A stretch of DNA of 64,000 nt from Arthrobacter sp. ISL-85 (GCF_018613675.1 NZ_JAGGPQ010000005.1:310001-374000), one strand, 5' to 3'; shown: positions 15,590-24,206, counted from the first letter of the stretch. Notes: a model not told the origin generated them from the sequence alone. Numbers and translations: made by a program.

Positions 15590-17056
15590 TCACCGTTCGG
15601 TTGCCAGCGGCCGTTCCGGAGTATGCAGGCGGGTCATGATGCGCGGCATGGTGCCGGGAATCCGGTGTGGCGTGGCCCGGGAAACGATGACCATTACGGC
15701 GAACGCGGCAGGCACGCTCCAGGCCGCGGGCTGCGCGAGCCACGGCGGCGTCAGGCCTGAACCTGAGATTGCGCCCGCGATCATCGCCCCGCCGCAGAGC
15801 ACCCCGCCGGTCACCATTCCGGCGATCGCTCCAGCGTCGGTCAGGCCGCGCCACCAGATGCCGAGCAGCAGGACCGGGCAGACAGTGGACGCGGTGAACG
15901 CGAAGACCAGGCCCACGCTGCCGGCAAGCGCCAGGGAGCCCGTCATAAGCGCAAAACCCAGGGGGACGACGGCGGAGACGACGGCGGCGAGCCGGAACCC
16001 ACGGACGCTGCCGCCCAGGACGTCCTGGCTGATCACGCCTGCCAGGGAGACCACCAGGCCAGAGGTGGTGGACAGGAACGCGGCGAACGAGCCGGCCACC
16101 ACCAGGGCGGAGAGCAGGTCGCCCGGTACCCCGCCAACGAGTTCGCCGGGGAGCCGCAGGACCATGGCATCCGGCTGCCCGGAGCGGGCCAGGCCGGGGG
16201 CGAACATCCGCGCCACCAGGCCGTACGCCGTAGGGAAGAGGTAGAACACAGAGAGCAGCCCCAGGACGATCAACGTCGTACGCCGTGCCGAGTGCCCGTC
16301 CGGATTGGTGTAGAAACGCACCAGCACGTGGGGCAGTCCCAAGGTGCCGAACAGCAGCGCCACCAGCAGGGACACGTTCTGGTAGAGCCCGGCCGGTGGC
16401 ATGCCCGTGGGGTTGACCGCTGGCATGGACTGGGGCTCGGTTCCGTGGCCGGCCACCAGGAAGATGATAAAGAGGATGGGCACGGCCAGGGCCGTGAGCT
16501 TGAGCCAGTACTGGAACGCCTGGACAAACGTGATGGACCGCATCCCGCCCGCCACCACTGTGAGGCACACCACCACAACGACAGCAAGGGAACCTACCCA
16601 GGGCGGCAGGCCCGTGGCGATCTGGATGGTCAGCGCCGCCCCGTGCAGTTGCGGCACGATGTACAGCCACCCCACCATCACCACCACCAGGCTGGTGACC
16701 CGCCGGACCGTCCGGGACGCAAGCCTGGACTCGGTGAAGTCCGGGATGGTGTAGGCGCCCGACCGGCGCAGCGGGGCGGCAACGAAGAGCAGCAGCATCA
16801 GGTAGCCGGCGGTGTATCCCACCGGGAACCAGAGAGCGTCTGTCCCGGACAGCAGGATGAGTCCGGCCACGCCCAGGAAGCTGGCCGCGGAAAGGTACTC
16901 GCCGCCGATCGCCGAGGCGTTCCACCAGGGCCGCACGGTCCGCGACGCAACGTAGAAGTCTCCCGTGGTGCGTGAAATCCGCAGCCCGTAGAACCCGATG
17001 ATGGCCGTGGCGAGGGACACCACCGTGACCGCTGTGATGGCGACGCCGGCGTTCAC
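15590..17056 (-). CDS. sodium:solute symporter (acetate/pyruvate-type SSS family)
   Basis: About 488 residues and 13 hydrophobic segments. Family motifs: WWNASAIGGEYLSAASFLG, GYLMLLLFVAAPLRRSGAYTIPDF, GLPHVLVRFYTNPDGHSARR and FAAFLSTTSGLVVSLAG. These resemble ActP/MctC monocarboxylate carriers. I prefer the GTG at 17056 (VNAGVAITAV) because GAGG lies 6 nt upstream; the GTG at 17074 would overlap the DUF485 gene. It is last in the minus-strand operon kinase, regulator, DUF485, symporter, and is a diverged paralogue of the symporter at 19960. Confidence 0.88.
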   Translation of the reverse strand: MNAGVAITAVTVVSLATAIIGFYGLRISRTTGDFYVASRTVRPWWNASAIGGEYLSAASFLGVAGLILLSGTDALWFPVGYTAGYLMLLLFVAAPLRRSGAYTIPDFTESRLASRTVRRVTSLVVVMVGWLYIVPQLHGAALTIQIATGLPPWVGSLAVVVVVCLTVVAGGMRSITFVQAFQYWLKLTALAVPILFIIFLVAGHGTEPQSMPAVNPTGMPPAGLYQNVSLLVALLFGTLGLPHVLVRFYTNPDGHSARRTTLIVLGLLSVFYLFPTAYGLVARMFAPGLARSGQPDAMVLRLPGELVGGVPGDLLSALVVAGSFAAFLSTTSGLVVSLAGVISQDVLGGSVRGFRLAAVVSAVVPLGFALMTGSLALAGSVGLVFAFTASTVCPVLLLGIWWRGLTDAGAIAGMVTGGVLCGGAMIAGAISGSGLTPPWLAQPAAWSVPAAFAVMVIVSRATPHRIPGTMPRIMTRLHTPERPLATER

Positions 17057-17063
17057 CCGCGCC

Positions 17064-17435
17064 TCACGGCTCACCTGCAAGGTCCCGGTACCGCGCCTCA
17101 TTGCGCGCGGCAGTCCTGACATACAGCCAGGCGCTCAACCCGATCACCGGGTAGATTCCGGCGCCCAGCAGGAGCCAGCCGAACGGGATGCCGGCAATCC
17201 GGGTATCGGCCAGGCCGGGCACCACCAGCAGGGTCAGCGGGAACGCGGCCAGGATCAGCAGGAACCCGCCCGCCACCACCAGGGCGAGCCGCAGCTGGGA
17301 CCTGATCAGCGACCGGACAAACACCTGCCCCACGTCGGAATCCTGCGCGGCCTCCCGCGATTCGACCCGCCGCCCTGCGCCGCGTACCGGAGTGCGGGCA
17401 GGCGCCCGCGGGGCCGTGACCCGGACCCGGGTCAT
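17064..17435 (-). CDS. DUF485-like small membrane protein, symporter partner
   Basis: 123 residues: a charged N-terminus of about 50 residues, then SLIRSQLRLALVVAGGFLLILAAFPLTLLVV and GWLLLGAGIYPVIGLSAWLYVRTAARNEARY, two membrane helices with the end pattern of DUF485 proteins. DUF485 genes typically lie directly before acetate-type symporters, as here (7-nt gap). Its ATG overlaps the stop of the response regulator (ATGA). It probably forms a complex with, or supports, the symporter; that is inference from conserved pairing. Confidence 0.75.
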   Translation of the reverse strand: MTRVRVTAPRAPARTPVRGAGRRVESREAAQDSDVGQVFVRSLIRSQLRLALVVAGGFLLILAAFPLTLLVVPGLADTRIAGIPFGWLLLGAGIYPVIGLSAWLYVRTAARNEARYRDLAGEP

Positions 17436-18148
17436 GCGTGCGGCCTGATCCTGGTTGCCTCCAGCTTCTCCCGCACGATGGGCAGGTGCCGCCGGCTGAT
17501 GGGCAGTCCGGCACCGGCCACTGTCACGCGCGGCCCGTCGGCGGCCAGTTTCATCGAGGACACATGCTTCAGCGCCACAAGGTAGGAGCGGTGCGTGCGG
17601 ATAAATCCGGCGTCCGCCCACTGCTGTTCGAGGTCGGCCAGCGGCACCCGGATGAGGTAGCTTGCGTCAGCCGTGTGCAGCCGGGCGTAATCGCCCTGGG
17701 CCTGCACGTAGGTGACGTCGTCGCGGCGGATCATCCTGGTGGTCCCGCCCTGGTCCACCGTGATCATCTCCGGTGCCGCGCCGCCGTCGCGCAGTTCACT
17801 GATCCGTGCCACGGAACGGGCCAGCCGTTCCGTGCGCACCGGCTTGAGCAGGTAGTCCACGGCGGCGAGTTCGAACGCCGCCAGGGCATGGTCCTCGTCG
17901 GCGGTGACGAAAACAACGGCAGGCGGATTGCTGCTGCGGGCAATGGCACCGGCGATGTCCAGGCCGGACACCGCGGGCATGTGGATGTCCAGGAATACGG
18001 CGTCGATGCCGCCGGAGGACAGGGCCGTGAGCGCTTCGGCCCCGGACGTCGCCCGCAGCACCTTGCCGATGCGCTCGTCCCTGCCCAGCAGGAACGCCAG
18101 CTCCTCAACGGCGGGCAGCTCATCATCAACGACGAGGACGTTAATCAT
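17432..18148 (-). CDS. LytTR-family response regulator
   Basis: 238 residues. The receiver domain (1-120) starts MINVLVVDDELPAVEEL, with phospho-acceptor D54 in VFLDIHMPAVSG, T at FVTADED and K in LLKPVRTERL. The C-terminal LytTR DNA-binding domain (about 130-235) includes DDVTYVQAQGDYARLHT, FIRTHRSYLVAL and LPISRRHLPIVREKL. Such regulators bind paired direct repeats. The ATG is 33 nt after the kinase stop, and the gene overlaps DUF485 by 4 nt. It likely controls the flanking carboxylate symporters in response to the kinase. Confidence 0.92.
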   Translation of the reverse strand: MINVLVVDDELPAVEELAFLLGRDERIGKVLRATSGAEALTALSSGGIDAVFLDIHMPAVSGLDIAGAIARSSNPPAVVFVTADEDHALAAFELAAVDYLLKPVRTERLARSVARISELRDGGAAPEMITVDQGGTTRMIRRDDVTYVQAQGDYARLHTADASYLIRVPLADLEQQWADAGFIRTHRSYLVALKHVSSMKLAADGPRVTVAGAGLPISRRHLPIVREKLEATRIRPHA

Positions 18149-18181
18149 TCTCCTAGGGTACTTCCAGCGGCAGGACCCGCC

Positions 18182-19363
18182 TCACGCATCATGTCCTGGC
18201 TGCGACTTCGGCACCCGCATGGTGATGAGTGTTCCCTCACCGGGCGCCGTTTCCACCACCAGGCCATGGTCGTTGCCGTACACCTGGCGAAGGCGTGCGT
18301 CCACATTCCGCAGCCCCACATGGTCCCCGTCGGTATGGCCCGCCAATACGGACCGGAGATGGTCAGGATCCATGCCCACGCCGTCGTCCTCGATGGTGAC
18401 CTCAGCGAAGGCCCCGGCGTCCTCCGCCGTGATGCTGATGTGCCCGGGGCCGGCCTTGGCCTCGAGCCCGTGCCGGACGGCATTCTCCACCAGCGGCTGG
18501 AGGCTGAGGAAGGGGATGACGGTGCCCAGCACTTCCGGGGCGACCCGAAGGCTGACCTGGACGCGCTCGCCAAACCGGGCACGCTCCAGGAGCAGGTAGC
18601 GGTCAATGCAGCGGAGCTCCTCGGCAAGGGTGGTGAAGTCGCCGTGGCGCCGGAACGAGTAGCGGGTGAAATCGGCAAACTCCACCACCAGCTCCCTGGC
18701 CCGCTCCGGATCGGTGTTGATGAAGGACGCGATGGCGTTGAGTGAGTTGTAGATGAAGTGCGGGCTGATCTGTGCCCGCAGCGCCCGGACCTCCGCTTCC
18801 ATCAGAAGCGTCCTGGAGGCGTCCAGCTCGGCAAGTTCCACCTGGACCGCAACCCAGTCGGCCACTTCCCCTGTTGCCCTGACAAGGCCTGCGCCCACGG
18901 ACGGGGCGAAGGCTGCCACCGAACCCACCACCCGGGTGCCGGCCCGTACCGGGGCGATGACACCGGCAAGCTGGCCGCCGGTTCCGTCCGCGCCTGCTGA
19001 GAGGACCGCTGTCCGGCCCGAGCCAAGCACACCGGCGGCAAGTTCCATCAGGCGGGGCCTGATGTCCTCGGCACCTCCGTCGCAGGCCAGCACGCCTGCT
19101 GCATCCGTGATCGCCAGGGCGTCGCAGGCCAGCAGGGCGCGCAGCTGGCGGCTGGCTTTCGCGGCGCCGGCCGGGTTCAGGCCGCGCCGCAGGTGCTGCC
19201 CGGCCTGGGAGGCAGCGTGCAGTGTGTGGTACGTGGCGCGCTCTGCGTCAGTGCCCAGCTCCCGGAAGGAGCGGAGCACCTTCAGGCCCACGCCGACGAC
19301 GACGGCAATGGCCATGGCGATCACCGCAACGGCCGCGGCGGTGAGGAGGGGGGAGTCCGGCAT
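18182..19363 (-). CDS. LytS-type sensor histidine kinase
   Basis: About 393 residues. A single N-terminal membrane helix (SPLLTAAAVAVIAMAIAVVVGVGLKVL) is followed by a GAF-like cytoplasmic domain (about 80-190). The kinase core begins with EAEVRALRAQISPHFIYNSLNAIASF, containing the phospho-accepting His, and the ATPase N-box is LQPLVENAVRHG with DDGVGMD. This is the LytS/YehU (BtsS) architecture but with only one membrane helix instead of the usual 5-6, so the signal is probably sensed in the cytosol or by a transporter. I took the ATG at 19363; a start at 19402 is possible. Confidence 0.88.
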   Translation of the reverse strand: MPDSPLLTAAAVAVIAMAIAVVVGVGLKVLRSFRELGTDAERATYHTLHAASQAGQHLRRGLNPAGAAKASRQLRALLACDALAITDAAGVLACDGGAEDIRPRLMELAAGVLGSGRTAVLSAGADGTGGQLAGVIAPVRAGTRVVGSVAAFAPSVGAGLVRATGEVADWVAVQVELAELDASRTLLMEAEVRALRAQISPHFIYNSLNAIASFINTDPERARELVVEFADFTRYSFRRHGDFTTLAEELRCIDRYLLLERARFGERVQVSLRVAPEVLGTVIPFLSLQPLVENAVRHGLEAKAGPGHISITAEDAGAFAEVTIEDDGVGMDPDHLRSVLAGHTDGDHVGLRNVDARLRQVYGNDHGLVVETAPGEGTLITMRVPKSQPGHDA

Positions 19364-19425
19364 GGTGCCCAGCGTAGCGGCGGGTGCCGTTTGCCGCAGC
19401 ATCGCAACCGTTGAGCGACAGTGGG

Positions 19426-19467
19426 CGGCAAAGTGCTGGAATACGGCGGCGGACGGACGGCAAAGTG
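19426..19467. promoter_or_regulatory. 10-bp direct repeat, candidate LytTR operator
   Basis: CGGCAAAGTG occurs exactly at 19426-19435 and 19458-19467, 32 bp apart start to start (three helical turns), in the gap between the kinase gene and the divergent DUF485-symporter operon. LytTR regulators recognise direct repeats, although their usual spacing is about two turns, so this is a candidate only. Confidence 0.4.
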
Positions 19468-19479
19468 ATTGGTGTCACA
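19464..19479. promoter_or_regulatory. CRP/GlxR-type site before DUF485-symporter operon
   Basis: AGTGA-TTGGTG-TCACA matches nine of ten consensus bases of TGTGA-N6-TCACA. It begins within the second direct repeat and lies 103 bp before the start of the DUF485 gene, a typical place for cAMP-receptor control of carboxylate uptake. Confidence 0.5.
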
Positions 19480-19582
19480 TCTGCGGTGCCCCTGCATGGT
19501 GCTGCTGGCCAGGTCACTGTCCAGCGCCTCTGGCTCAGGGCCTTCCGCCCGGTGTGTTCCGGCAACTCAATGAGGAGGAACG

Positions 19583-19963
19583 ATGGGTAATGAGGCCCAT
19601 ACTCCGGACGCAGCGGCGTCCGTGGACTTTGAGCAAGTCCAGTCAACCGGGCAGTTCCAGGAATTGCGCAAGCGTCACCGCAGCTTTGTCTTCCCCATGG
19701 CAGTGGCCTTCCTGCTGTGGTACTTCGCCTATGTGCTGCTCGCCGACTACGCGGTGGAGTTCATGTCCACCAAGGTCTGGGGCAACATCAACATCGGCTT
19801 GATCCTGGGCCTGCTGCAGTTCGTCTCGACGTTCGCCATCACCGGCTGGTACGTGCACTACTCCAACAAGCGGCTGGACCCCATCGCCTCGGAGATCAGG
19901 CACGAAATCGAGGGGCACGAATTCGATAAGAACGGAAACCGAGTGGGCGGAGCCAACAAATGA
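19583..19963 (+). CDS. DUF485 domain membrane protein
   Basis: 126 residues, a clearer DUF485 member than the one at 17064: FQELRKRHRSFVFPMAVAFLLWYFAYVLLADYA followed by NIGLILGLLQFVSTFAITGWYVHYSNKRLDPIASEIR. Two membrane helices, with the N-terminus probably inside. AGGAGGAACG before the ATG is a strong ribosome site. The stop overlaps the symporter ATG (ATGA), so the two proteins are made together. In Corynebacterium an equivalent gene precedes mctC. Confidence 0.9.
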   Translation: MGNEAHTPDAAASVDFEQVQSTGQFQELRKRHRSFVFPMAVAFLLWYFAYVLLADYAVEFMSTKVWGNINIGLILGLLQFVSTFAITGWYVHYSNKRLDPIASEIRHEIEGHEFDKNGNRVGGANK

Positions 19964-21576
19964 TCGCAATTCCTGCTGCGGTGGACGTTGCCGCCCTCAA
20001 AGACACCACCCTCTTGAACATGGGCATCTTCGGCCTGTTCGTGGCCGTGACCATGGTGATTGTGTTCCGCGCCAGCCGGAACAACAAGACCGCCGCCGAC
20101 TACTATGCCGCCGGGCGCTCGTTTACAGGCTCGCAGAACGGTACCGCCATCGCCGGCGACTACCTGTCGGCCGCATCCTTCCTGGGCATCACCGGGGCCA
20201 TCGCCATCAACGGCTACGACGGGTTCATGTACTCCATCGGCTTCCTGGTGGCCTGGCTGGTTGCGCTGCTGCTGGTGGCTGAGCTGCTGCGCAACACCGG
20301 CAAATTCACCATGGCGGACGTGCTGTCCTTCCGGCTGAAGCAGCGGCCGGTCCGGATCGCCGCAGCCATCTCCACCCTGGCGGTCTGCTTCTTCTACCTG
20401 CTGGCCCAAATGGCCGGCGCAGGAAGCCTGATCTCCCTCCTGCTGGGCATCAGCGACTGGGGCGGACAAGCCCTGGTGATCATCGTCGTCGGCGCCCTCA
20501 TGATCATGTATGTCCTTATCGGCGGCATGAAGGGCACCACCTGGGTCCAGATCATCAAGGCCATGCTGCTGATCGCCGGCGCCGCCGTGATGACGCTCTG
20601 GGTCCTCGGCATCTACGGTTTCAACCTTTCGGCCCTGCTGGGCGGCGCCGTGGAGACTGCCAAGAACCCCGCGGTCCTCAACCCCGGCCTGCAGTACGGC
20701 AAGAGCGAAACCTCCAAGCTGGACTTCATGTCGCTGGGCCTGGCGCTGGTCCTGGGGACGGCAGCCCTGCCGCACGTGCTGATGCGCTTCTACACCGTCC
20801 CCACGGCCAAGGAAGCACGCAAGTCCGTGGTCTGGTCCATCTGGCTTATCGGCCTGTTCTACCTGTTCACCCTGGTGCTGGGCTACGGCGCAGCCGCCCT
20901 GGTGGGGGCGGACACCATCAAGTCCGCACCCGGCGGCGTCAATGCAGCGGCCCCGCTGCTGGCCTTCCACCTGGGCGGCCCGCTGCTGCTCGGCTTCATC
21001 TCCGCGGTGGCGTTCGCCACCATCCTGGCGGTGGTGGCAGGCCTGACCATTACCGCCGCAGCATCCTTCGCCCACGACATCTACGCCAACGTCATCGCCA
21101 AGGGCAAGGCCGACGCCGCCACAGAAGTCCGGGTGGCCCGGCGGACGGTGGTGGTCATCGGTATCCTGGCCATCCTTGGCGGCATCTTCGCCAACGGCCA
21201 GAACGTGGCCTTCCTGGTGGCACTGGCCTTCGCCGTCGCGGCATCGGCGAACCTGCCCACCATCATCTACTCCCTGTTCTGGCGGAAGTTCACCACCCAG
21301 GGCGCTGTGTGGAGCATGTACGGCGGCCTGGCCTCCGCGATCCTGCTCATCGTGTTCTCACCGGTGGTCTCGGGGTTGAAGACCTCCATGATCCCCGGGG
21401 CCAACTTCGCCCTCTTCCCGCTCAGCAACCCGGGCATCGTTTCCATCCCGCTGGCGTTCTTCCTTGGCTGGCTGGGCACCACCCTGGACAAGAGGCGGGA
21501 GGACCCGGCCAAGCAGGCCGAAATGGAAGTCCGTTCGCTCACCGGGATTGGAGCCGAAAAGGCTGTGGACCACTAG
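19960..21576 (+). CDS. cation/acetate-pyruvate symporter (ActP/MctC-like)
   Basis: 538 residues, about 13 helices, imports short monocarboxylates with Na+ or H+. Motifs: ASRNNKTAADYYAAGRSF, GTAIAGDYLSAASFLGITGAIA, LLRNTGKFTMADVLSFRL, ALPHVLMRFYTVPTAKEARKS and FATILAVVAGLTITAAASFAHDIY, which is the classical ActP/MctC set. It is coupled to DUF485 and ends before a strong bidirectional terminator. The paralogue across the two-component genes shares the same motif order but is about 50 residues shorter. Substrate specificity (acetate, propionate or pyruvate) cannot be told from sequence. Confidence 0.92.
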   Translation: MIAIPAAVDVAALKDTTLLNMGIFGLFVAVTMVIVFRASRNNKTAADYYAAGRSFTGSQNGTAIAGDYLSAASFLGITGAIAINGYDGFMYSIGFLVAWLVALLLVAELLRNTGKFTMADVLSFRLKQRPVRIAAAISTLAVCFFYLLAQMAGAGSLISLLLGISDWGGQALVIIVVGALMIMYVLIGGMKGTTWVQIIKAMLLIAGAAVMTLWVLGIYGFNLSALLGGAVETAKNPAVLNPGLQYGKSETSKLDFMSLGLALVLGTAALPHVLMRFYTVPTAKEARKSVVWSIWLIGLFYLFTLVLGYGAAALVGADTIKSAPGGVNAAAPLLAFHLGGPLLLGFISAVAFATILAVVAGLTITAAASFAHDIYANVIAKGKADAATEVRVARRTVVVIGILAILGGIFANGQNVAFLVALAFAVAASANLPTIIYSLFWRKFTTQGAVWSMYGGLASAILLIVFSPVVSGLKTSMIPGANFALFPLSNPGIVSIPLAFFLGWLGTTLDKRREDPAKQAEMEVRSLTGIGAEKAVDH

Positions 21577-21605
21577 GAGGGAGCCCGGCGGGTTCCTGAC
21601 GGCGC

Positions 21606-21650
21606 AAGAGAGCCCCCGTTCCGCATTCTGCGGAGCGGGGGCTCTTCCCT
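21606..21650. terminator. bidirectional terminator
   Basis: AGAGCCCCCG (21609-21618) pairs with CGGGGGCTCT (21636-21645), with an inner TCCGCA/TGCGGA extension. It lies between the convergent symporter and the minus-strand gene at 21661. T/A runs are short. Confidence 0.8.
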
Positions 21651-21660
21651 TGCTCAAGAA

Positions 21661-22224
21661 TCAGGCTGCAGGCCGCAGTTTGATGTTGGTCATCCGCAGC
21701 TGGTCGGTGCCCTCGAAGCGGTAGGCGAGGTCAACCTTCTTACCGGTGCAGCTGATCTGGCCCACCACCTCGGCCGACTTCACGCCGTTCTCGGTGGCGA
21801 CCTTGAGGTCGTTGTAGGCGGGCTGGCAGGAGCTGTCCATTTCCAGGCTCTGCACCCCGGAGATGAATGCTTCCTTGGAAAGCTGCTTCTGCAGGGCCGG
21901 GTCAAGGTATTGGTCGTAGGCGTCGGAAGAGTCGCCGGCGATCACCCTCTTGGTGAAGTCGTCCGCAAGGCCCCTGGCCTGGTTGGTGGCACTGCCCACA
22001 ACATTGACCAGGATCACGACGCCGAGGATCACCAGGAGCAGCACCCCACCAATGCTGCCAAGGACGATCCACAGCTTCCGCCGGCCCCGGCCCAGTGGTG
22101 GTTCCCCGGGGAGGCCGAACGGAGCAGGCTGCTCCGCCAGCCGGGACAACGGCTGCGGCGGGAAATCCGCCTGGCCCTGCCGGTACGGATCGTGGGGACT
22201 GCTCAGATCCTTGGAACTGCTCAA
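21661..22224 (-). CDS. membrane-anchored hypothetical protein
   Basis: About 187 residues. A Pro/Gln-rich cytoplasmic N-terminus of about 45 residues leads to basic RGRRK and one strong helix (LWIVLGSIGGVLLLVILGVVILVNVV). The outer domain (DDFTKRVIAGDSSDAYDQYL..., with two Cys, SSCQPAY and ISCTGKK, possibly a disulfide) has the look of DUF4878/lumazine-binding-like small extracellular domains. The TTG at 22224 follows AAAGG; a GTG at 22293 is the alternative. No function assignable. Confidence 0.65.
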   Translation of the reverse strand: MSSSKDLSSPHDPYRQGQADFPPQPLSRLAEQPAPFGLPGEPPLGRGRRKLWIVLGSIGGVLLLVILGVVILVNVVGSATNQARGLADDFTKRVIAGDSSDAYDQYLDPALQKQLSKEAFISGVQSLEMDSSCQPAYNDLKVATENGVKSAEVVGQISCTGKKVDLAYRFEGTDQLRMTNIKLRPAA

Positions 22225-22369
22225 GGGGGAGCCTTTCGGTCGAACAGGCGCCCTGGCGCCGGCGAACTGACCCGGACCTTCCCGGCCCGGCACATCACTG
22301 CAACCAGCCTATAACCCTGCCGGGCGGCGTCGTACCTGCAACGTCGCACAGCCGGTCCGGGTGTCTCTG

Positions 22370-22843
22370 CTAGCTGCTTTCGGAGCCCCGGTCCAGCAGG
22401 GGCTGCACCCGGAAGGGGATCAACTCGCCCATGGCAAGCGCCGTATCTGCCCGCTCCACGCCATCGCACGCCAGGATCTTGCCGTTGATGCGGAAAAGGT
22501 CCTCGGCGTCCCGGGCCACCACGCGCAGCAGCAGGTCTGCCGATCCCGTCAGCCCGTACCCCTCCAGGACCTCCGGGATGGCGGCGATTTCCTCTGCCAG
22601 CCGCCCGAGTTTCTGCTGCTGGACGTGGACGGAGATGAATGCCATGAGCGGATACCCCAGTGCCACCGGATTGAGGCGCCTCTCGAAGGACAGGAAGACG
22701 TGCTTCTTCTCCAGCTGCGCCATGCGCGCCTGGACGGTATTTCGGGACAGGCCCAGCTTCTGCGCGAGCGCCACCACGGTCCGGCGCGGGTCCTGTGCCA
22801 ACGCCGACAGCAGGCGGGTGTCAGTGCCATCCAAAGCTCGCAT
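22370..22843 (-). CDS. Lrp/AsnC-family transcriptional regulator
   Basis: About 157 residues. The N-terminal winged helix has LDGTDTRLLSALAQDPRRTVVALAQKLGLSRNTVQARMAQLEKK; a RAM/AsnC effector domain follows (HVQQQKLGRLAEEIAAIPEVLEGYGLTGSADLLLRVVARD). Members sense amino acids and often control their catabolism. It is divergent from the branched-chain oxoacid dehydrogenase genes, so it is probably their local regulator, with leucine or a relative as ligand (inference). An extended -10, TGC-TAGCGT, lies 8 nt before the ATG, implying a very short leader. Confidence 0.92.
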   Translation of the reverse strand: MRALDGTDTRLLSALAQDPRRTVVALAQKLGLSRNTVQARMAQLEKKHVFLSFERRLNPVALGYPLMAFISVHVQQQKLGRLAEEIAAIPEVLEGYGLTGSADLLLRVVARDAEDLFRINGKILACDGVERADTALAMGELIPFRVQPLLDRGSESS

Positions 22844-22927
22844 AATGCGCAACGCTAGCACGGTGTCGGGGAGCCGGACAGGGCACTTTGCTCAGAAACG
22901 GCGATAGTGGTTGTACCCCTTGGTTAT

Positions 22928-22943
22928 TGTGAGTAGGGTCACA
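22928..22943. promoter_or_regulatory. perfect CRP/GlxR consensus site
   Basis: TGTGA-GTAGGG-TCACA, all ten consensus bases present. It lies in the gap between the Lrp gene and the E1alpha gene. It covers TAGGGT (22934-22939), a possible -10 for the + strand; if that box is used the regulator would repress, otherwise the promoter lies further down and it could activate. Confidence 0.65.
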
Positions 22944-23036
22944 GTATCTGGGGCAATGACGCCCGGAAGGCCGGTGGCGGCAGGGGCCAAAAGCCCGGAA
23001 ACCACAGGTCAACGACGTTCGAAGGTTGCGGCAATC

Positions 23037-24206
23037 GTGTCTACAGACCAAACGGGCCATGACGGCGCAAACACCCCCCAAGGCGCAGGGAACCCCGGAG
23101 AAACCGGGCCGGAATTCCTCCAGCTGGTTACCCCGGCCGGTGAACGGATCAGCCATCCCGAGTTCGATTTCTGGGTCAGGGACGTCACCGATGACCAGTT
23201 ATGCTCCCTCTTTGAGGACATGACCGTCATCCGGCGCATCGACGTCGAGGCCACCGCCCTGCAGCGGCAGGGTGAGCTGGCCCTCTGGCCCCCGCTCCTG
23301 GGCCAGGAGGCAGCCCAGATCGGCTCCGGACGGTCACTGCGCGCGGACGACTTTGTATTCTCCAGCTACCGCGAGAACGGCGTGGCCTACTGCCGCGGCG
23401 TGGACCTGACGGACCTCCTGCGGGTCTGGCGCGGCAACGCCTCAGGCGGCTGGGATCCGTACAGCATCAACATGGCCACGCCGCAGATCATCATTGGCGC
23501 CCAGACCCTGCACGCCACGGGCTACGCCATGGGCATCCAGAACGACGGCGCCGATGCCGTGGCCGTCACCTACTTTGGCGACGGAGCCACCAGCGAGGGC
23601 GACGTCAACGAGGCCATGGTGTTCGCCGCCAGCTTCCAGGCCCCGGTGGTGTTCTTCTGCACCAACAACCACTGGGCCATCTCCGAGCCCGTGCGTTTGC
23701 AGTCGCACATCCAGCTCGCGGACAGGGCTTCCGGCTTTGGCATCCCGAGCCTGCGGGTGGACGGCAACGACGTCCTGGCGGTCATGGCCGCCACCAGGCT
23801 GGCCCTGGACCGGGCACGGCGCGGTGGCGGCCCCACCTTCATCGAAGCCGTGAGTTACCGCATGGGCCCGCACACCACCGCCGATGATCCCACCCGCTAC
23901 CGGGACGCCAACGAACTGGAGGACTGGGCCGCCAAGGATCCCATCTCCCGGCTGGCCGGCCTCCTGGAGCGGAAGGGACTGCTGACCGCCGAGCTGCAGC
24001 AGCAGGTCAAGGACAAAGCCGACACCGTGGCTTCACAGATGCGGCGCGGCTGCACCACCATGCCGGAGCCCCAGGCCATGGACATCTTCAAGCACGTCTA
24101 CAGCACGCCCAACTCCTGGCTGGAACGCCAGCAGGACCATTACGCACGATATTTGGCCTCCTTCGGCGATCCCGCAGGAGCCGTTTCAGAGGAAGGTGCA
24201 CGCTGA
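23037..24206 (+). CDS. bkdA: branched-chain 2-oxoacid dehydrogenase E1 alpha subunit
   Basis: Thiamin-diphosphate decarboxylase subunit of the 2-oxoacid dehydrogenase complex. The TPP/Mg motif is GDGATSEGDVNEAM ... VFFCTNN. Other family segments are LWPPLLGQEAAQIGSG, FSSYRENGVAYCRG and SYRMGPHTTADDPTRYR. The arrangement alpha, beta, E2 with the downstream leucine genes favours branched-chain over pyruvate substrates, but homologues are often labelled pyruvate dehydrogenase. The start is uncertain: GTG 23037 gives 389 residues and leaves room for a promoter after the CRP site, while ATG 22956 would begin 13 nt after that site. Coupled to the next gene by TGATG. Confidence 0.9.
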   Translation: MSTDQTGHDGANTPQGAGNPGETGPEFLQLVTPAGERISHPEFDFWVRDVTDDQLCSLFEDMTVIRRIDVEATALQRQGELALWPPLLGQEAAQIGSGRSLRADDFVFSSYRENGVAYCRGVDLTDLLRVWRGNASGGWDPYSINMATPQIIIGAQTLHATGYAMGIQNDGADAVAVTYFGDGATSEGDVNEAMVFAASFQAPVVFFCTNNHWAISEPVRLQSHIQLADRASGFGIPSLRVDGNDVLAVMAATRLALDRARRGGGPTFIEAVSYRMGPHTTADDPTRYRDANELEDWAAKDPISRLAGLLERKGLLTAELQQQVKDKADTVASQMRRGCTTMPEPQAMDIFKHVYSTPNSWLERQQDHYARYLASFGDPAGAVSEEGAR

